A stretch of DNA of 64,000 nucleotides, from assembly GCA_949358305.1 (NCBI GenBank), contig OX442315.1:8272427-8336426 (forward strand). Direction: 5' to 3'. Of the stretch, positions 54,159 through 64,000 are shown one piece after another. The notes under the pieces are model-generated. The model had not been told where the DNA came from and did no database searches. It worked only from the letters and a program-made list of their open reading frames with translations. A program made the translations under genes and the position numbers. This DNA is from Strigamia acuminata. Taxonomy: Eukaryota; Arthropoda; Chilopoda; Geophilomorpha; Linotaeniidae. Numbering within the stretch: position 1 is the stretch's first letter; each line of letters starts with the position of its first letter.

Positions 54159-55586
54159 TGCGGTGGCCCGGGTGCCACCGGGAAATTATGTTTTATTTTA
54201 TTGCTTCGGAAACAAGACAATTTCGAGCAAAAGGAAATAAACAATTCCGAATTTTATTTATTTAGTGCATTTAGCAAAAGTTTGCTTTATTTTATTATTA
54301 TTTCATATTTTATCTCGAAATAAGTTAATCCGAGTTCAATGTCACCATTTTTGTATGTAAATCGAATAAAATATATGCATTTGAATTATAAACCAGTTGA
54401 ATTTATTTTGAGTCTTGAAAGTTGCCAAAATTGGCAGTTTTATTATTATTTTGTGCCACAAAATGACAGCAGCATAATTGAGTAATTAGTAGCTATTTTT
54501 AGAACTCTGCCTGTCTGCAGAAAACAGCTGAGTGGGAGGTTGCCAGGGCAACCCACCCACAAGCTAAGCAATACAGGAAGTGTTTCCTGCTAATAAGGAA
54601 ATTTAGCAGAAACACTTCAGTCTTACTTTGAAAACCTTGTTGAAACCACCACGTGAAATTGCATCCAGAAAAACCTGAAAACTCTGCTGTGATTTTGTGG
54701 CTAATTTGCCAAGATTTTTAAGACTCATCATTTCTTGTAATAGTGAACCCACTATTACGAGATATTTTCTTGTGATAACCACATTGTTATCACGAGAGCC
54801 CGTTTCTTGCAACAACCTGCTTGTTGTTGTGAGATTTCTTTCTTGTCGCTAAACAGGCGACGAGATATTTGTATTTTGCCAAGTTTGGCGACCCGCCGTC
54901 AAGGTCGTCACTCGTGCCGGCGTGCCGAGTGAGATCCGAGTCGTGGGTGTCGTCCAAGTTGGATTTGTGTAACGTAACCGAGACGTTTTCGCCACCGTCA
55001 CGGTCGTCTGTCGCGCCGTCGTGCCGAGCAGAGACCCGAGTCGTGTGGGAGATTGTTTATCGAGGTGAATTAGTGGTGAAGGTGCGGACGTTTGTGAGAC
55101 GTCGTGTGTAAAGAAAAGCGTCGTGAAAACGTTCCGTCGGCGTACGAGAACGTTTCCCCAACGAGACGGAGTCGAGAAGGAGGAAATCCAGCGCCCAGCC
55201 GTCGCAGGATTTGGAGAAGAACGCACCGAGACGAGGACCGAAAACCAGCGTCTTCGCCGCCATTTTCCTAATTTTCCTATTTTCGCTAAGTATTTTATTT
55301 CTAGTCATATTAATGTATTGTTTAACGGTAAAAAGTAATGTTAAGAAAGCTTTGTAGTTTCGTATATTATTTGTAATTTTAGTGATTTATTCAAGACTAA
55401 GAATAAATCTCTATTGGGAGTTTTTAAAAGAGAAAAACATTTGTATTCTTTGAAATTAGTTAGTTAGTTAAATTCACTTAGGCCAATTAGACTAAATATA
55501 AATTTTAGTGATAGTGAGTTTTGTAAGTCCTATAAACGGCAATCCTTAGTGAGTCAGTTTTAGTAATAAGATTCCGGTTCACAACA
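54159..55586 (+). repeat. 5' LTR of element 4 with four modular hairpins
   Basis: It starts TGCGGTGGCC and ends CACAACA. Four hairpins lie in a row at 54733-54762, 54768-54797, 54805-54834 and 54841-54865. Each has the base TCTTG pairing with YGAGA (YG = CG or TG) and a different upper stem. A CpG-rich stretch follows (about 54890-55120). Confidence 0.9.
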
Positions 55587-55588
55587 CT

Positions 55589-55606
55589 TGGGGGCCTGTC
55601 CTTTTG
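55589..55606 (+). promoter_or_regulatory. Primer-binding site of element 4
   Basis: TGGGGGCCTGTCCTTTTG begins two bases after the LTR. The first eight bases fit the tRNA-Pro complement seen in elements 1 and 3, then the match weakens; TTTGAACC just after may extend pairing into the T arm. Confidence 0.55.
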
Positions 55607-55718
55607 AACCTTAAGTGGATTTGCATTTTGTGTAAAATTCTAGGGACCTCCAGAATTTTTTTTTGTAAAATCTTGTTAGTATTAAGTCTGTTTCTGTCTT
55701 CACTCTTTTTAATTGACC

Positions 55719-58700
55719 ATGGATCAAGAAAGAGACAGTAGAAGAGGAAAGGGCCCGACGCGTAAAGCCAGACGAACAGACGGAGCAACGGAAGACCATC
55801 ACGACACACGCTCGCGATCGTCGTCACGGTCAGCCGACGGCGGAAGAACGCCAAATCCGCTCAGTCAGGACTTTTGGCCTGCGACAAATGACGTTGTGCG
55901 CCAACTTGTGTCACGTCCACCCTCTCCCACGTCGATAGCAGAGAATGTTAGTTCTACTGCCAGTTTGAAGGCCGACTTATCGCATTTATCACGCGAAGAG
56001 TTGCTAGTTGTGGCCAAAAAAAGGGGTCAATTATTGAAAGCGCACCGTATTGCCGCGTCCAGGAGTAGGGACATTAGCGCTGTTACGTCTGGAACCAGTA
56101 CTCCGACCCAGGAAAGATTGGAAAAGGTCCGCCAACGCATTCACGATCTAATGCAAGCAGCAGCTACCAGTTTGACGGAAGCGCAGCTGAAATATCTGGC
56201 AGGCGGCCCAATTACGGATGAAGAAGCAGCAGAGCGAGTGGCAGCAATACAAGCACGTGAAGATGACATTCGAATAGCTGGCTCAGAGGAGTACCAACTC
56301 ATGAAACAAATGAGGTTGGAGGAATGCCAATTCAAAAATTCCAAATTGGAATTGGAGCTTGTTACGAAGCAGAAAGAGAACCGACTACAACAAGAAAAAG
56401 ACCAAATGGAAGCTTTTAAAGTGCGCTTGGACACTCGGCAACAAGCTTTGTTTGCAAGAGAAAAGGCAATGGAGACCGCAGTTCAAGATGAAAATGTCCG
56501 TCTTCGTCAAGCAACTCTGCAAGCGCAAGAAGATGCCGAGCGGATGCGCAAGGAGCTAGAAGATATGAAGTATCTCGCCCACATCAATTATCCAAGAGCT
56601 GTGGAGCCGCAGAGAAGCTCGCGTCCAGCAGATACTGGACAGAAAAGGACTGATTCTTTTGGGACTTCGTCCAAAAGAGGGAGGGAAGGTGCTGAAGAAG
56701 ATTCAGCAAGTAAAAAATTGCTATCGTCACCAACTAGGAATTTATTTGAAGTCATTGACCAGTGGAGTGCTCAACATTGTCCCAACAACCAAGGACAGAC
56801 CACTCAACACAGAACAAAGACAACAGAAGTTAATTTGCAACCGGAAACCGTCACAATTCCAGCGACGAAAGGACAAAATGAACGTTCACGCGACGTGTAC
56901 GCAGGAGATTGGCCAGGAAAATATGACCAACACCAAATTGGTGCGTCAAATTTCGAACAATCAAAAAATCCGAAATCCAACAGAACCTTTCGCCCTTGGG
57001 AAGACGATTCGAACAAATTAAAAAATACAGACGATGGAAAACAAGAACAGGGCGCTTCAGCAAATCCTTTCGCGTCAAGTCAAGATGTGGATGAGCGACA
57101 CCTTCCACAACGAAACGAGGGAAGGCGCCAGACTGAGCATTATCCCTCACAAGGTGACCAAGTAGTCCCAACACAAGAATTTCCAGAAAGAAATCGCCAT
57201 TATGAAATCCGAGATAGGCGTCGTGATGACGTTTCACATCAACAACGTGACCATTATTTGTCATCACGTGGTAACACACATGAAAGAGATTCACGTTACC
57301 AATATGAAGATCAAAATTATGACCGGCGATATTATACTAATGACTCGCGCCGAGAAGACGATTCACATTACAGGGATCGATCACGGCAGAGAGGTAATTC
57401 GCAACAACGCGATGAGTCACGTCAAAGAGGTGGTTCTCATCAAGACGATGAGCAATCTCGTCAAAATGAATGGCAAAGAGGCCGCAATAGTCCGCCACCA
57501 GGAGGCACACGAAATGAAAAAGACGAACGAAAATACTCAAATTCGGAATATTTCCGACAAAATGAAGGAAATGACTCACGAAATTTCGGACAACGTCAAC
57601 AGCGATCCGAATATCGTTCAGATGAGCACAGAACACCTGCTGGTGAAGCTAATGCGTCTCAAATGACTCCTGCACAGTGGCGAGAATTCATTAATAGTCA
57701 AATTGATGAACGTTTAGCAAGAATTCCATCCAAAGCTCAAGAGATGGAAGAGGTTTTGCAAAAAAGAATTAGAAAATATTGTGCTGGAAATTGGTCACAC
57801 ACAGTTACTGACCCAAGTCAAATAAAATGGGATAGAATAACACCAGACCCGTTTGATGGAACTTGGCAAGCCGGAACTCAATTTTTTGATGACGTAATGC
57901 AAATTGCAAGAAGTCACGGCATTGACCCGAGAACCACATTAGACAAGATTATTCCCAAAATTCTGACTGGTGGTGCGGCAAAATGGTTCTATAGTCGCTC
58001 ATTTGCATCATGGAACGAATTTGTGCGTGCTTTCATGAAAGAATATGGAGAATCAAATGCAACTTTGTACCATAATTGGGATAACTTGAAACAAATGTTA
58101 GGTGAAGATCTCCGCTCGTATTTGCGAAGGACGGAGGAATTACTTGATCAATTACCATACAATGTTGATGACTTTTCAGCTGATCGCCAATTCCGTCGAG
58201 GTTTAACGGAATTCTCAGAGAAAGTGTTGTCAATGGTCAAAGCACCTTTGGCGAATTCTTTTGAGAAATTGGCTGAATTTATGAGGACAAATCAGATGTA
58301 CATTGACGACCGTTACATCAAAGATTTGCCACCGGAGGAGCAAAGGGGACAAGAGGAGTTGCTGCGACGTCAAGCAAACTTTGCTAGAGGAGGTACGAAA
58401 GTGATGCAACCTCGATCACTATTCACCATGCCTCGCAAGGAAGTCACATTTCAGCGCGGCAAAGATAATGAACCAACTCCTCACCCTCCTCCAAAAATTC
58501 CAACTAGACCCACAGCTAGATGGGTACAGGAAGTTGATGATCAAAGAGATATGGCAAGTAACCAAATAATCTCTATGGAATTGACTGACGAACATATTGA
58601 GACTCTGGTTGAGGCAACAAACGCATTTTACGCTAAAAATAATGCGACAACGGCCAAATACAAGCCGCCAATGCAACCAAAGTCAACAGTCTCTAGTGAC

Positions 58701-59012
58701 ACCAAAGAAGGTCAAAGTCATACGCCAAAGACTTTTTCACTGGAATTTCCAGCTAAAACTCAATCACAGGAAACTGAAAGCAATAGTCAAGTAACGACTG
58801 CATCAGTTAAAAGTGAAGGAAGTGTAGAAACAGCTACTACACCAAGGATGACGCCTGACAACGCACCTTGTCATAACTGCGGTGCATTAGGACATTGGGC
58901 AAGACAGTGCCCACAACCAAAAAAGCAGTCTGCACCAAAAATGGACATTGAAAAGTTGGTGGACGCCCTCACTGAAGCCGTGCAAAAAAACTTGCGAGCG
59001 CGGGACCAGTAA
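55719..59012 (+). CDS. gag: Gag of element 4
   Basis: I chose the ATG at 55719 (ACCATGG, a good context); the two codons before it carry no ATG. About 1097 residues. It has a basic Arg/Ser-rich N-terminus, then a long coiled coil (about 160-300), a very Arg/Asp/Gln/Ser-rich disordered region (about 440-640), the capsid-like domain at about 690-850 (WDRITPDPFDGTWQAGTQFFDD; AAKWFYSRSFASWNEFVRAF) and a CCHC knuckle CHNCGALGHWARQC at about 1051. Function is RNA packaging and particle assembly. It overlaps the frameshift signal at its 3' end and is intact throughout. Confidence 0.93.
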   Translation: MDQERDSRRGKGPTRKARRTDGATEDHHDTRSRSSSRSADGGRTPNPLSQDFWPATNDVVRQLVSRPPSPTSIAENVSSTASLKADLSHLSREELLVVAKKRGQLLKAHRIAASRSRDISAVTSGTSTPTQERLEKVRQRIHDLMQAAATSLTEAQLKYLAGGPITDEEAAERVAAIQAREDDIRIAGSEEYQLMKQMRLEECQFKNSKLELELVTKQKENRLQQEKDQMEAFKVRLDTRQQALFAREKAMETAVQDENVRLRQATLQAQEDAERMRKELEDMKYLAHINYPRAVEPQRSSRPADTGQKRTDSFGTSSKRGREGAEEDSASKKLLSSPTRNLFEVIDQWSAQHCPNNQGQTTQHRTKTTEVNLQPETVTIPATKGQNERSRDVYAGDWPGKYDQHQIGASNFEQSKNPKSNRTFRPWEDDSNKLKNTDDGKQEQGASANPFASSQDVDERHLPQRNEGRRQTEHYPSQGDQVVPTQEFPERNRHYEIRDRRRDDVSHQQRDHYLSSRGNTHERDSRYQYEDQNYDRRYYTNDSRREDDSHYRDRSRQRGNSQQRDESRQRGGSHQDDEQSRQNEWQRGRNSPPPGGTRNEKDERKYSNSEYFRQNEGNDSRNFGQRQQRSEYRSDEHRTPAGEANASQMTPAQWREFINSQIDERLARIPSKAQEMEEVLQKRIRKYCAGNWSHTVTDPSQIKWDRITPDPFDGTWQAGTQFFDDVMQIARSHGIDPRTTLDKIIPKILTGGAAKWFYSRSFASWNEFVRAFMKEYGESNATLYHNWDNLKQMLGEDLRSYLRRTEELLDQLPYNVDDFSADRQFRRGLTEFSEKVLSMVKAPLANSFEKLAEFMRTNQMYIDDRYIKDLPPEEQRGQEELLRRQANFARGGTKVMQPRSLFTMPRKEVTFQRGKDNEPTPHPPPKIPTRPTARWVQEVDDQRDMASNQIISMELTDEHIETLVEATNAFYAKNNATTAKYKPPMQPKSTVSSDTKEGQSHTPKTFSLEFPAKTQSQETESNSQVTTASVKSEGSVETATTPRMTPDNAPCHNCGALGHWARQCPQPKKQSAPKMDIEKLVDALTEAVQKNLRARDQ

Positions 59013-59027
59013 ATCAGGATCCCGCGC
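58985..59027 (+). promoter_or_regulatory. -1 frameshift signal of element 4 (A-AAA-AAC plus GC-rich stem-loop)
   Basis: Heptamer AAAAAAC at 58985-58991 in the gag frame CAA AAA AAC; a 6-nt spacer TTGCGA; GCGCGGGA (58998-59005) pairs perfectly with TCCCGCGC (59020-59027), extended by CC/GG with one bulged A. The loop holds the gag stop TAA (59010-59012). The -1 frame is pol. Confidence 0.9.
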
Positions 59028-62000
59028 CATCAAATAAATCGGAAGAATTGCAGGAAAGTGAAGGCGTAACTGCAAATAAAAAAGAAGTGTCACCCTCTAT
59101 CGATCCAGAGACGGGGAAAAGTAAAGGAGAAATGATTTGTGAAATCATTGGCGGAGAAATAGTGTCAATTAGATTTCCGCCACCAGAATTGGCATCTCCT
59201 AAAGTTGAAAAGAAAGAAGTACTTGATAATGCTCTCGTTGCAAAGGACAATATTCCTTGTGTATTAACGCCTCCAGAAGCCATAGGGACAATGCGAGTTG
59301 CTCAAGATGAAGTAACTTGCAAACCTGAAGACGGTAAAATTGTCAAATTACAATTTCCATTATCAGAATTAACAACAATTCCAGAAAGTGAGGAAATTAC
59401 AGAAGTTGACAACACATATTTTGTGAATGAAATTACACAAGCACTGAAGGAGGTGGGACTTGATGAGGAAAACGAAGCGACAATTTTTTGGGCCAATGTG
59501 AAAAATTCATATGAGAATGACCCCTCAGAGGCGGCTTGGATGGTGAACACACCAGTCGAACCTGTCGAGTGGGATCCATTACTGTACGAACTTCCAAAGC
59601 TAGCCCCAGAAGGAGGCCCAAGAATAAGAGTCTTCAACGTTTTAATCCCCGACGACGAACAACTAGGAGGAATGACAACAATGGACATTCTCACTGAGAG
59701 CGGAAGCATAACCGCAACATTAGATTCAGGAGCCAACAGAAGTTGTGTGTCACTGCCGCTAGTGAAAGCAATGGGCTTGGAAGATAAAATTACCAAAGTT
59801 GGGCCTAACATGGCCATAAACACGGCGGACAAAAAAGTTCAGCCGATTGGTTCAATTCGAATACTGTTCCGATGGACACATGGCATGATGTTACACTATT
59901 TTTTGGTGTTGCCACACGAGATGCACTTCATGCTCATGGGGAATGATGTCATGAAAAGAATGAGAATCCAGCCGAATCCCCTCAGCGGAAAGTGGAATTT
60001 CATAACCACTTTGGAAGTACCAACTCCATACGTTCCGCAGTCCGTGCTGGATAAATGGGAAAAAACGTTAGAGCAACCAGAATCAACATTCCGGACTTTT
60101 GCAAAAGAAACATGTTACAATGCTTTCAATGCAAGATTGAGAATGGACAATGGCGTAGACAACTTGGTGGAAGAAGCCAAACTTCAGCTAACAGAGGCTC
60201 TTCAGTTAGAAGCAGTGCTTAGAAAGCATGAGAAAATTCTCACCAAAACGCCAGGGAAAACACATGTTTTGCAGCATACAATCGAGTTGGACACAAAAAA
60301 GCCTATTAGAGTGCCATTTCGAAGCTGGAATCCGCAGAAGCGCGAAATTTTGCGCCAGCTCTGTCAAGAGTTCAAGGACAAAGGTTTTGTGTCGGATGCG
60401 GAAGGAGATTATGCTGCGCGGATCGTACTAGTGTCAAAAACCGGATCAGATCCCCGGTTGTGCATCGACTATCGACCGGTCAATGAGCACACTTTGTATG
60501 ATCCGCCCCAAATGCCCACGATCACGGAGATTCTGCGAGAACTAGGAGAGTTCAATTGGGTGACGACAATAGATCTGACCAAGGGTTACTGGCAGATTGA
60601 GTTGCGCCCAGAAGATAGACCAAAGACGGCGTTTTGGAGCCCGATTGGGCGCCTAATGTTTAATGTCATGCCATTTGGGCTTGTCAATGCGCCCACGACA
60701 TTCCAGCGCCTAATCGAGAAAGTGCTCGGCGATGCATATCGCAAGTACGCCTGGGCGTACTTGGATGACATCGTCATCGTGTCGAAAACATACGAAGAGC
60801 ACATGCGCCATGTGGACGACGTCTTATCAAAATTGGAAAGAGCTGGCTTGCACGTGAATCCTGAAAAGTCAAAATTTTGTCGGAAAGAGCTGAAATTTTT
60901 GGGCTACAATTTGGGAGTCAACGGTGTAAGCGCAGATCCGAAAAAAGTGGACGCCATTGCTAAGTTTCCAGCGCCAACCAATCTCACCGAGTTGCAGCGC
61001 TTTCTTGGAATGGTGAACTTTTTTCACAGACTTTTGAAGGATTTGGCCACTGTGGCCGAGCCCCTGCGTCCGCTCTTAAAAAAGGGCATTGATTTCGTGT
61101 GGACAGGAGACCACCAACGAGCGTTTGATGAAGTCAAAAAATTACTCACTGACTCAGAAACAATGGCGTTGCCAGACTTAACCCGTCCATTTATTGTCTA
61201 CACCGACGCAAGCAAAAAAGGGCTCGGAGCGGCATTAATGCAAAAGAACATGGTCAACGGGCAAGAACTCGAGGTCCCCTGCGTGTATGCTAGTCGCAGC
61301 CTGCAGGCAGCAGAACTGAATTACAGCGTTACAGACCTCGAATGTCTGGCGGTCATTTGGGCGCTACGAAAATTCCGAGAATATCTGGAATTCACCCATT
61401 TCACTGTACAGACTGACCATCAGGCCTTGAAATGGCTCATGGGATTGGATGAGCCCACTGGTCGTCTTGCCAGATGGCAAATGGAACTCATGTCGTATAG
61501 TTTTAAAATCCAGTACGTCAAGGGTCCAACCAATGTGCTTGCTGATGCATTGTCGCGTGCGCCAACAGATTTGGCAAGTGGTGAAGATGAATGCGGAGAA
61601 GCTGATGGTGATATCCGTTATTGCCCGACAGAGGTCCATTCTTGGGAAATTAAGAATTGGAATCAGCTGCCTACGCCGAAAGCCCCTGACGATCCAATGG
61701 TCGCTTATTGGTGCAATTTGTATGTTGCACCAACGGCAGAGACAAAGCAAAAATTGCGCGAGGAGGAAGAATGGCGATACATGCCAAAATCCGACAATGC
61801 GATGGCAAATGCCTTCATCCTCAAAGTGACAGAGCAATTAAATTGCACTCCACCTACTCGCGAGGAATTTATAGCCGAGCAAAAGGCAGACAAACATTGT
61901 CAAATCATCCGCTTCTATCTGGAAACACAACAATTCCCACCACATGTCACGACGCGCCTTCAAAGAAGAAATTTCAAAGTATTAGCAACCAGACATATCC

Positions 62001-63880
62001 TCGAGGAAGATCTGCTCATGCGGTATCAACCGACGATTTCCGACGAGCTAGGCGAGGATAATAGTGCACTAAAAGTTGTGGTACCAAAGTCGTTGAGATT
62101 TCGAGTACTTTGGTTAATGCACGGCCACCCATTGGCGAGCCATAGCGGTATCGCAAGAACGCTTTACCGGATGCGCTGCATTTACGTTTGGGACGGCATG
62201 AAAAGAGACACTGCAAAGTTCATCAAGCACTGTGTCAGATGCCAGGCGTGCAAGCCACGACCAAAAACAAAAGTTGAGCCGGCTGAAATTGGGCCTTATG
62301 CGCCGTTCGAGTGCTTGAGCATTGATCTGACAGGCCCGAAACCGAGGACGATCGAGGGAAACAATTATATTTTGGTTATTTTGGATGTTGCGACTCACTG
62401 GCCAAAATTGTACCCATTGGAGGACCCCACAGCCCAAATAATATCTGACTGTGTTTACGACACGTCCATGGACTGGGGATTTCCTCTAAAAATAATATCC
62501 GACAATGGCCCGCAATTTAAAGCGCGAATCTACAAGGAGTTTTGCAAACGTTTCAAAATTATCCCAAAATTCACTTCCCCGTATCATCCACAAGCCAATC
62601 CAGTCGAGAGGCTCAACAGAGACATCAAATATGTCATTGCAATTTTTACTGACCTGCACCGCCGCTGGGACGAATATTTAAGAGAAATAGCGTTCAGCAT
62701 CAGGTCAACGGAGTCAAGGGGTCGAGGATACTCTCCTGCCTATCTCAATTGTGGCAGAGAGCTTCGTATTCCTTGGGACCCGAGAGTTCTCGATGGAATT
62801 CTTCGGATTGACCCAAAACGGCCCCACGAGTATGTCCAAAGATTACAAAGAGTGATAAGCGACACGTACCACCACATGATGGCGCATATTGTAGACTTAA
62901 GAGAGAGAGTGCGCAATCATCAAGATGATGCCAAATTTGAGAACTTCAAAATCAATGATCTTGTTTGGAGAGAAAACCACGCGCCCTCAAAGGCCTCAGC
63001 TGGTATTTCTGCGAGTATCGCGGACAAGCGTACTGGCCCCTATGTTATTACCCAAATACATCAGGGTGGAGCTGCCAGATTGCGCCGGCTAAAAGACAAT
63101 CGAATTTTTAACTCAATTCACAAATCCGAATTGTCACCCTACTTCCCTGAATTTAACCAAGAAATTTGGTTAAAAGGCCAAACTAAAAGTAACCCCAATG
63201 CTGAGGTGGTAAACACCTTATTCGATGACATTCCAGCAAGAGGGGAGAATTCAGAAGTAGTGGAAGAGGCAGAAAATGTGCCAAGTACGGAAGTCGCAGA
63301 AAATGTGCAAACGTCAACTAATGCACAAGAAACACAAAAACAGTCAGACTTGCCAAATTCGCAAAATTTTGAAGTCAATTTTGATTTGGGGGAAGTCGTC
63401 GAAACGCAAGAAATTGCAAATGCACAAAGTGCAGACGACATGCAAAATCAAGAACGTGCAGAAAACGTTCACGATAACGACAGTGCGCAAGGCGCAGAAA
63501 GTGTGGAATCTGTGCACAGAAATGTGCAAGATGTCGCACGAGATATAGAAATTGCACAAACTAGTGCACAAAGTGCAGAAAATTCACCAAATGCAGAAAA
63601 GGTGCAAGGTGCAGAAGCTGCAAATGAGTGTGCAGAAAAATGTGATGTAGAAAGTTCAAACGACACGGATGCAGACATTCCACTAATCACCCCAGAAAAT
63701 GATGTTTTTGGAAATGAAAAGCAAGCTGCTTCATTTTCCAAAAAGAGGGGAAAGAGAGTGGAAAAGAAAGTTGAAATCAAAAAGAAATATCAACAATTGA
63801 ATTCTCGCGAAAAAAGAAAGGCTTTGAAACAATACCCACTTCGCGATAGGGCGAAGATAAAGCCTCCGGAGTATCTCTAA
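58991..63880 (+). CDS. pol: Pol polyprotein of element 4 (PR-RT-RNase H-IN)
   Basis: The frame is open from the slippery heptamer; the first start-like codon is TTG (59048), so a Gag-Pol fusion is implied. Counted from 59048: an acidic linker (1-200); protease TLDSGANRSC with DSGA at 226-229; reverse transcriptase about 430-650 with YLDD at 571-574; RNase H (YTDASKKGLG; TDHQALKWL); integrase HHCC (HGHPLASHSGIARTLY...CVRCQACK) with core residues in SIDLTGPK, SDNGPQFKA and NPVERLN. The last 200 residues are an Ala/Asn/Gln/Glu-rich tail built from repeated AENVQ, NAQ and SAQ-type motifs, then a Lys-rich end. Polymerase, nuclease and integrase functions appear intact. Confidence 0.93.
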   Translation, partial: LASAGPVNQDPAPSNKSEELQESEGVTANKKEVSPSIDPETGKSKGEMICEIIGGEIVSIRFPPPELASPKVEKKEVLDNALVAKDNIPCVLTPPEAIGTMRVAQDEVTCKPEDGKIVKLQFPLSELTTIPESEEITEVDNTYFVNEITQALKEVGLDEENEATIFWANVKNSYENDPSEAAWMVNTPVEPVEWDPLLYELPKLAPEGGPRIRVFNVLIPDDEQLGGMTTMDILTESGSITATLDSGANRSCVSLPLVKAMGLEDKITKVGPNMAINTADKKVQPIGSIRILFRWTHGMMLHYFLVLPHEMHFMLMGNDVMKRMRIQPNPLSGKWNFITTLEVPTPYVPQSVLDKWEKTLEQPESTFRTFAKETCYNAFNARLRMDNGVDNLVEEAKLQLTEALQLEAVLRKHEKILTKTPGKTHVLQHTIELDTKKPIRVPFRSWNPQKREILRQLCQEFKDKGFVSDAEGDYAARIVLVSKTGSDPRLCIDYRPVNEHTLYDPPQMPTITEILRELGEFNWVTTIDLTKGYWQIELRPEDRPKTAFWSPIGRLMFNVMPFGLVNAPTTFQRLIEKVLGDAYRKYAWAYLDDIVIVSKTYEEHMRHVDDVLSKLERAGLHVNPEKSKFCRKELKFLGYNLGVNGVSADPKKVDAIAKFPAPTNLTELQRFLGMVNFFHRLLKDLATVAEPLRPLLKKGIDFVWTGDHQRAFDEVKKLLTDSETMALPDLTRPFIVYTDASKKGLGAALMQKNMVNGQELEVPCVYASRSLQAAELNYSVTDLECLAVIWALRKFREYLEFTHFTVQTDHQALKWLMGLDEPTGRLARWQMELMSYSFKIQYVKGPTNVLADALSRAPTDLASGEDECGEADGDIRYCPTEVHSWEIKNWNQLPTPKAPDDPMVAYWCNLYVAPTAETKQKLREEEEWRYMPKSDNAMANAFILKVTEQLNCTPPTREEFIAEQKADKHCQIIRFYLETQQFPPHVTTRLQRRNFKVLATRHILEEDLLMRYQPTISDELGEDNSALKVVVPKSLRFRVLWLMHGHPLASHSGIARTLYRMRCIYVWDGMKRDTAKFIKHCVRCQACKPRPKTKVEPAEIGPYAPFECLSIDLTGPKPRTIEGNNYILVILDVATHWPKLYPLEDPTAQIISDCVYDTSMDWGFPLKIISDNGPQFKARIYKEFCKRFKIIPKFTSPYHPQANPVERLNRDIKYVIAIFTDLHRRWDEYLREIAFSIRSTESRGRGYSPAYLNCGRELRIPWDPRVLDGILRIDPKRPHEYVQRLQRVISDTYHHMMAHIVDLRERVRNHQDDAKFENFKINDLVWRENHAPSKASAGISASIADKRTGPYVITQIHQGGAARLRRLKDNRIFNSIHKSELSPYFPEFNQEIWLKGQTKSNPNAEVVNTLFDDIPARGENSEVVEEAENVPSTEVAENVQTSTNAQETQKQSDLPNSQNFEVNFDLGEVVETQEIANAQSADDMQNQERAENVHDNDSAQGAESVESVHRNVQDVARDIEIAQTSAQSAENSPNAEKVQGAEAANECAEKCDVESSNDTDADIPLITPENDVFGNEKQAASFSKKRGKRVEKKVEIKKKYQQLNSREKRKALKQYPLRDRAKIKPPEYL

Positions 63881-64000
63881 AAATAGAGCTAGGACGTCGC
63901 TCGGAAGTCCGGAAATGGACGACGTCATTGCTGCGTTGTGATTGGTCGCCGAAGGGAACAGCTGTAGTTCGAGACACTTAACCAAAACAACAAGTGTGAA

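Larger units (their letters stand above)
54159..64000 (+). mobile_element. Gypsy-type retrotransposon, 5' LTR to end of pol (element 4)
   Basis: The sense strand is plus. It shows a 1428-bp LTR (54159-55586), a primer site at 55589, gag and pol joined by a -1 frameshift signal, and the first 120 bp after pol. The 3' LTR is beyond the window. It belongs to the same clade as elements 1 and 3, and its LTR matches the solo LTR at 13246-14647. All frames are open. Confidence 0.92.

Overview
The window looks like AT-rich nuclear DNA from an invertebrate animal, probably an arthropod, though the species cannot be named from sequence alone. Supporting signs are single-exon, well-spaced host genes, metazoan-style secreted proteins, abundant microsatellites, fold-back DNA elements and large Ty3/gypsy LTR retrotransposons. 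There are no bacterial operons, CRISPR arrays, rRNA genes or recognisable tRNA genes.

Layout. 1-2807: 5' part (LTR and open gag) of a minus-strand gypsy element, element 1, which is inserted in a leucine-rich-repeat (LRR) gene. 2808-6128: two related LRR genes head to head; the left one is cut by element 1, the right one is intact. 9.9-28.6 kb: a one-direction (minus-strand) array of six paralogous genes, here called A to F. Each encodes a small secreted protein with a Cys-rich N-terminal module and two C-terminal EF-hands. Gene C is split by a complete gypsy element (element 2, 15922-24314) with a 4-bp target duplication. A solo LTR (13246-14647) and a 242-bp-arm fold-back element lie between B and C. 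28.6-38.2 kb: gene-poor DNA with three non-autonomous DNA elements and several satellites. 38180-50583: complete gypsy element 3 (minus) with gag, pol and a spliced third ORF. 50.6-54.2 kb: intergenic, with one small hypothetical ORF. 54159-64000: gypsy element 4 (plus), with 5' LTR, gag and pol inside the window and its 3' end beyond it.

How the parts work together. Elements 1, 3 and 4 form one clade. They share LTR ends (TGYGGTG on the sense strand), a primer-binding site that fits tRNA-Pro and, in 3 and 4, gag/pol expression by -1 frameshifting at A-AAA-AAC followed by a stem-loop that contains or overlaps the gag stop codon. Element 2 is another lineage: its primer site fits tRNA-Ala, its slippery site is G-GGA-AAC, and its Gag has an Asn/Gln/Gly-rich tail instead of a zinc knuckle.

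The most unusual signals are: (i) the third ORF of element 3, which sits in the env position, has a short coding first exon joined in phase through canonical splice signals, and encodes a protein that does not look like an envelope; (ii) the dense hairpins in the LTRs of the element 1/3/4 clade, including four consecutive hairpins in element 4 with a constant base and variable stem; and (iii) the Cys-rich/EF-hand gene array with a shared motif 100-114 bp upstream of every start codon.
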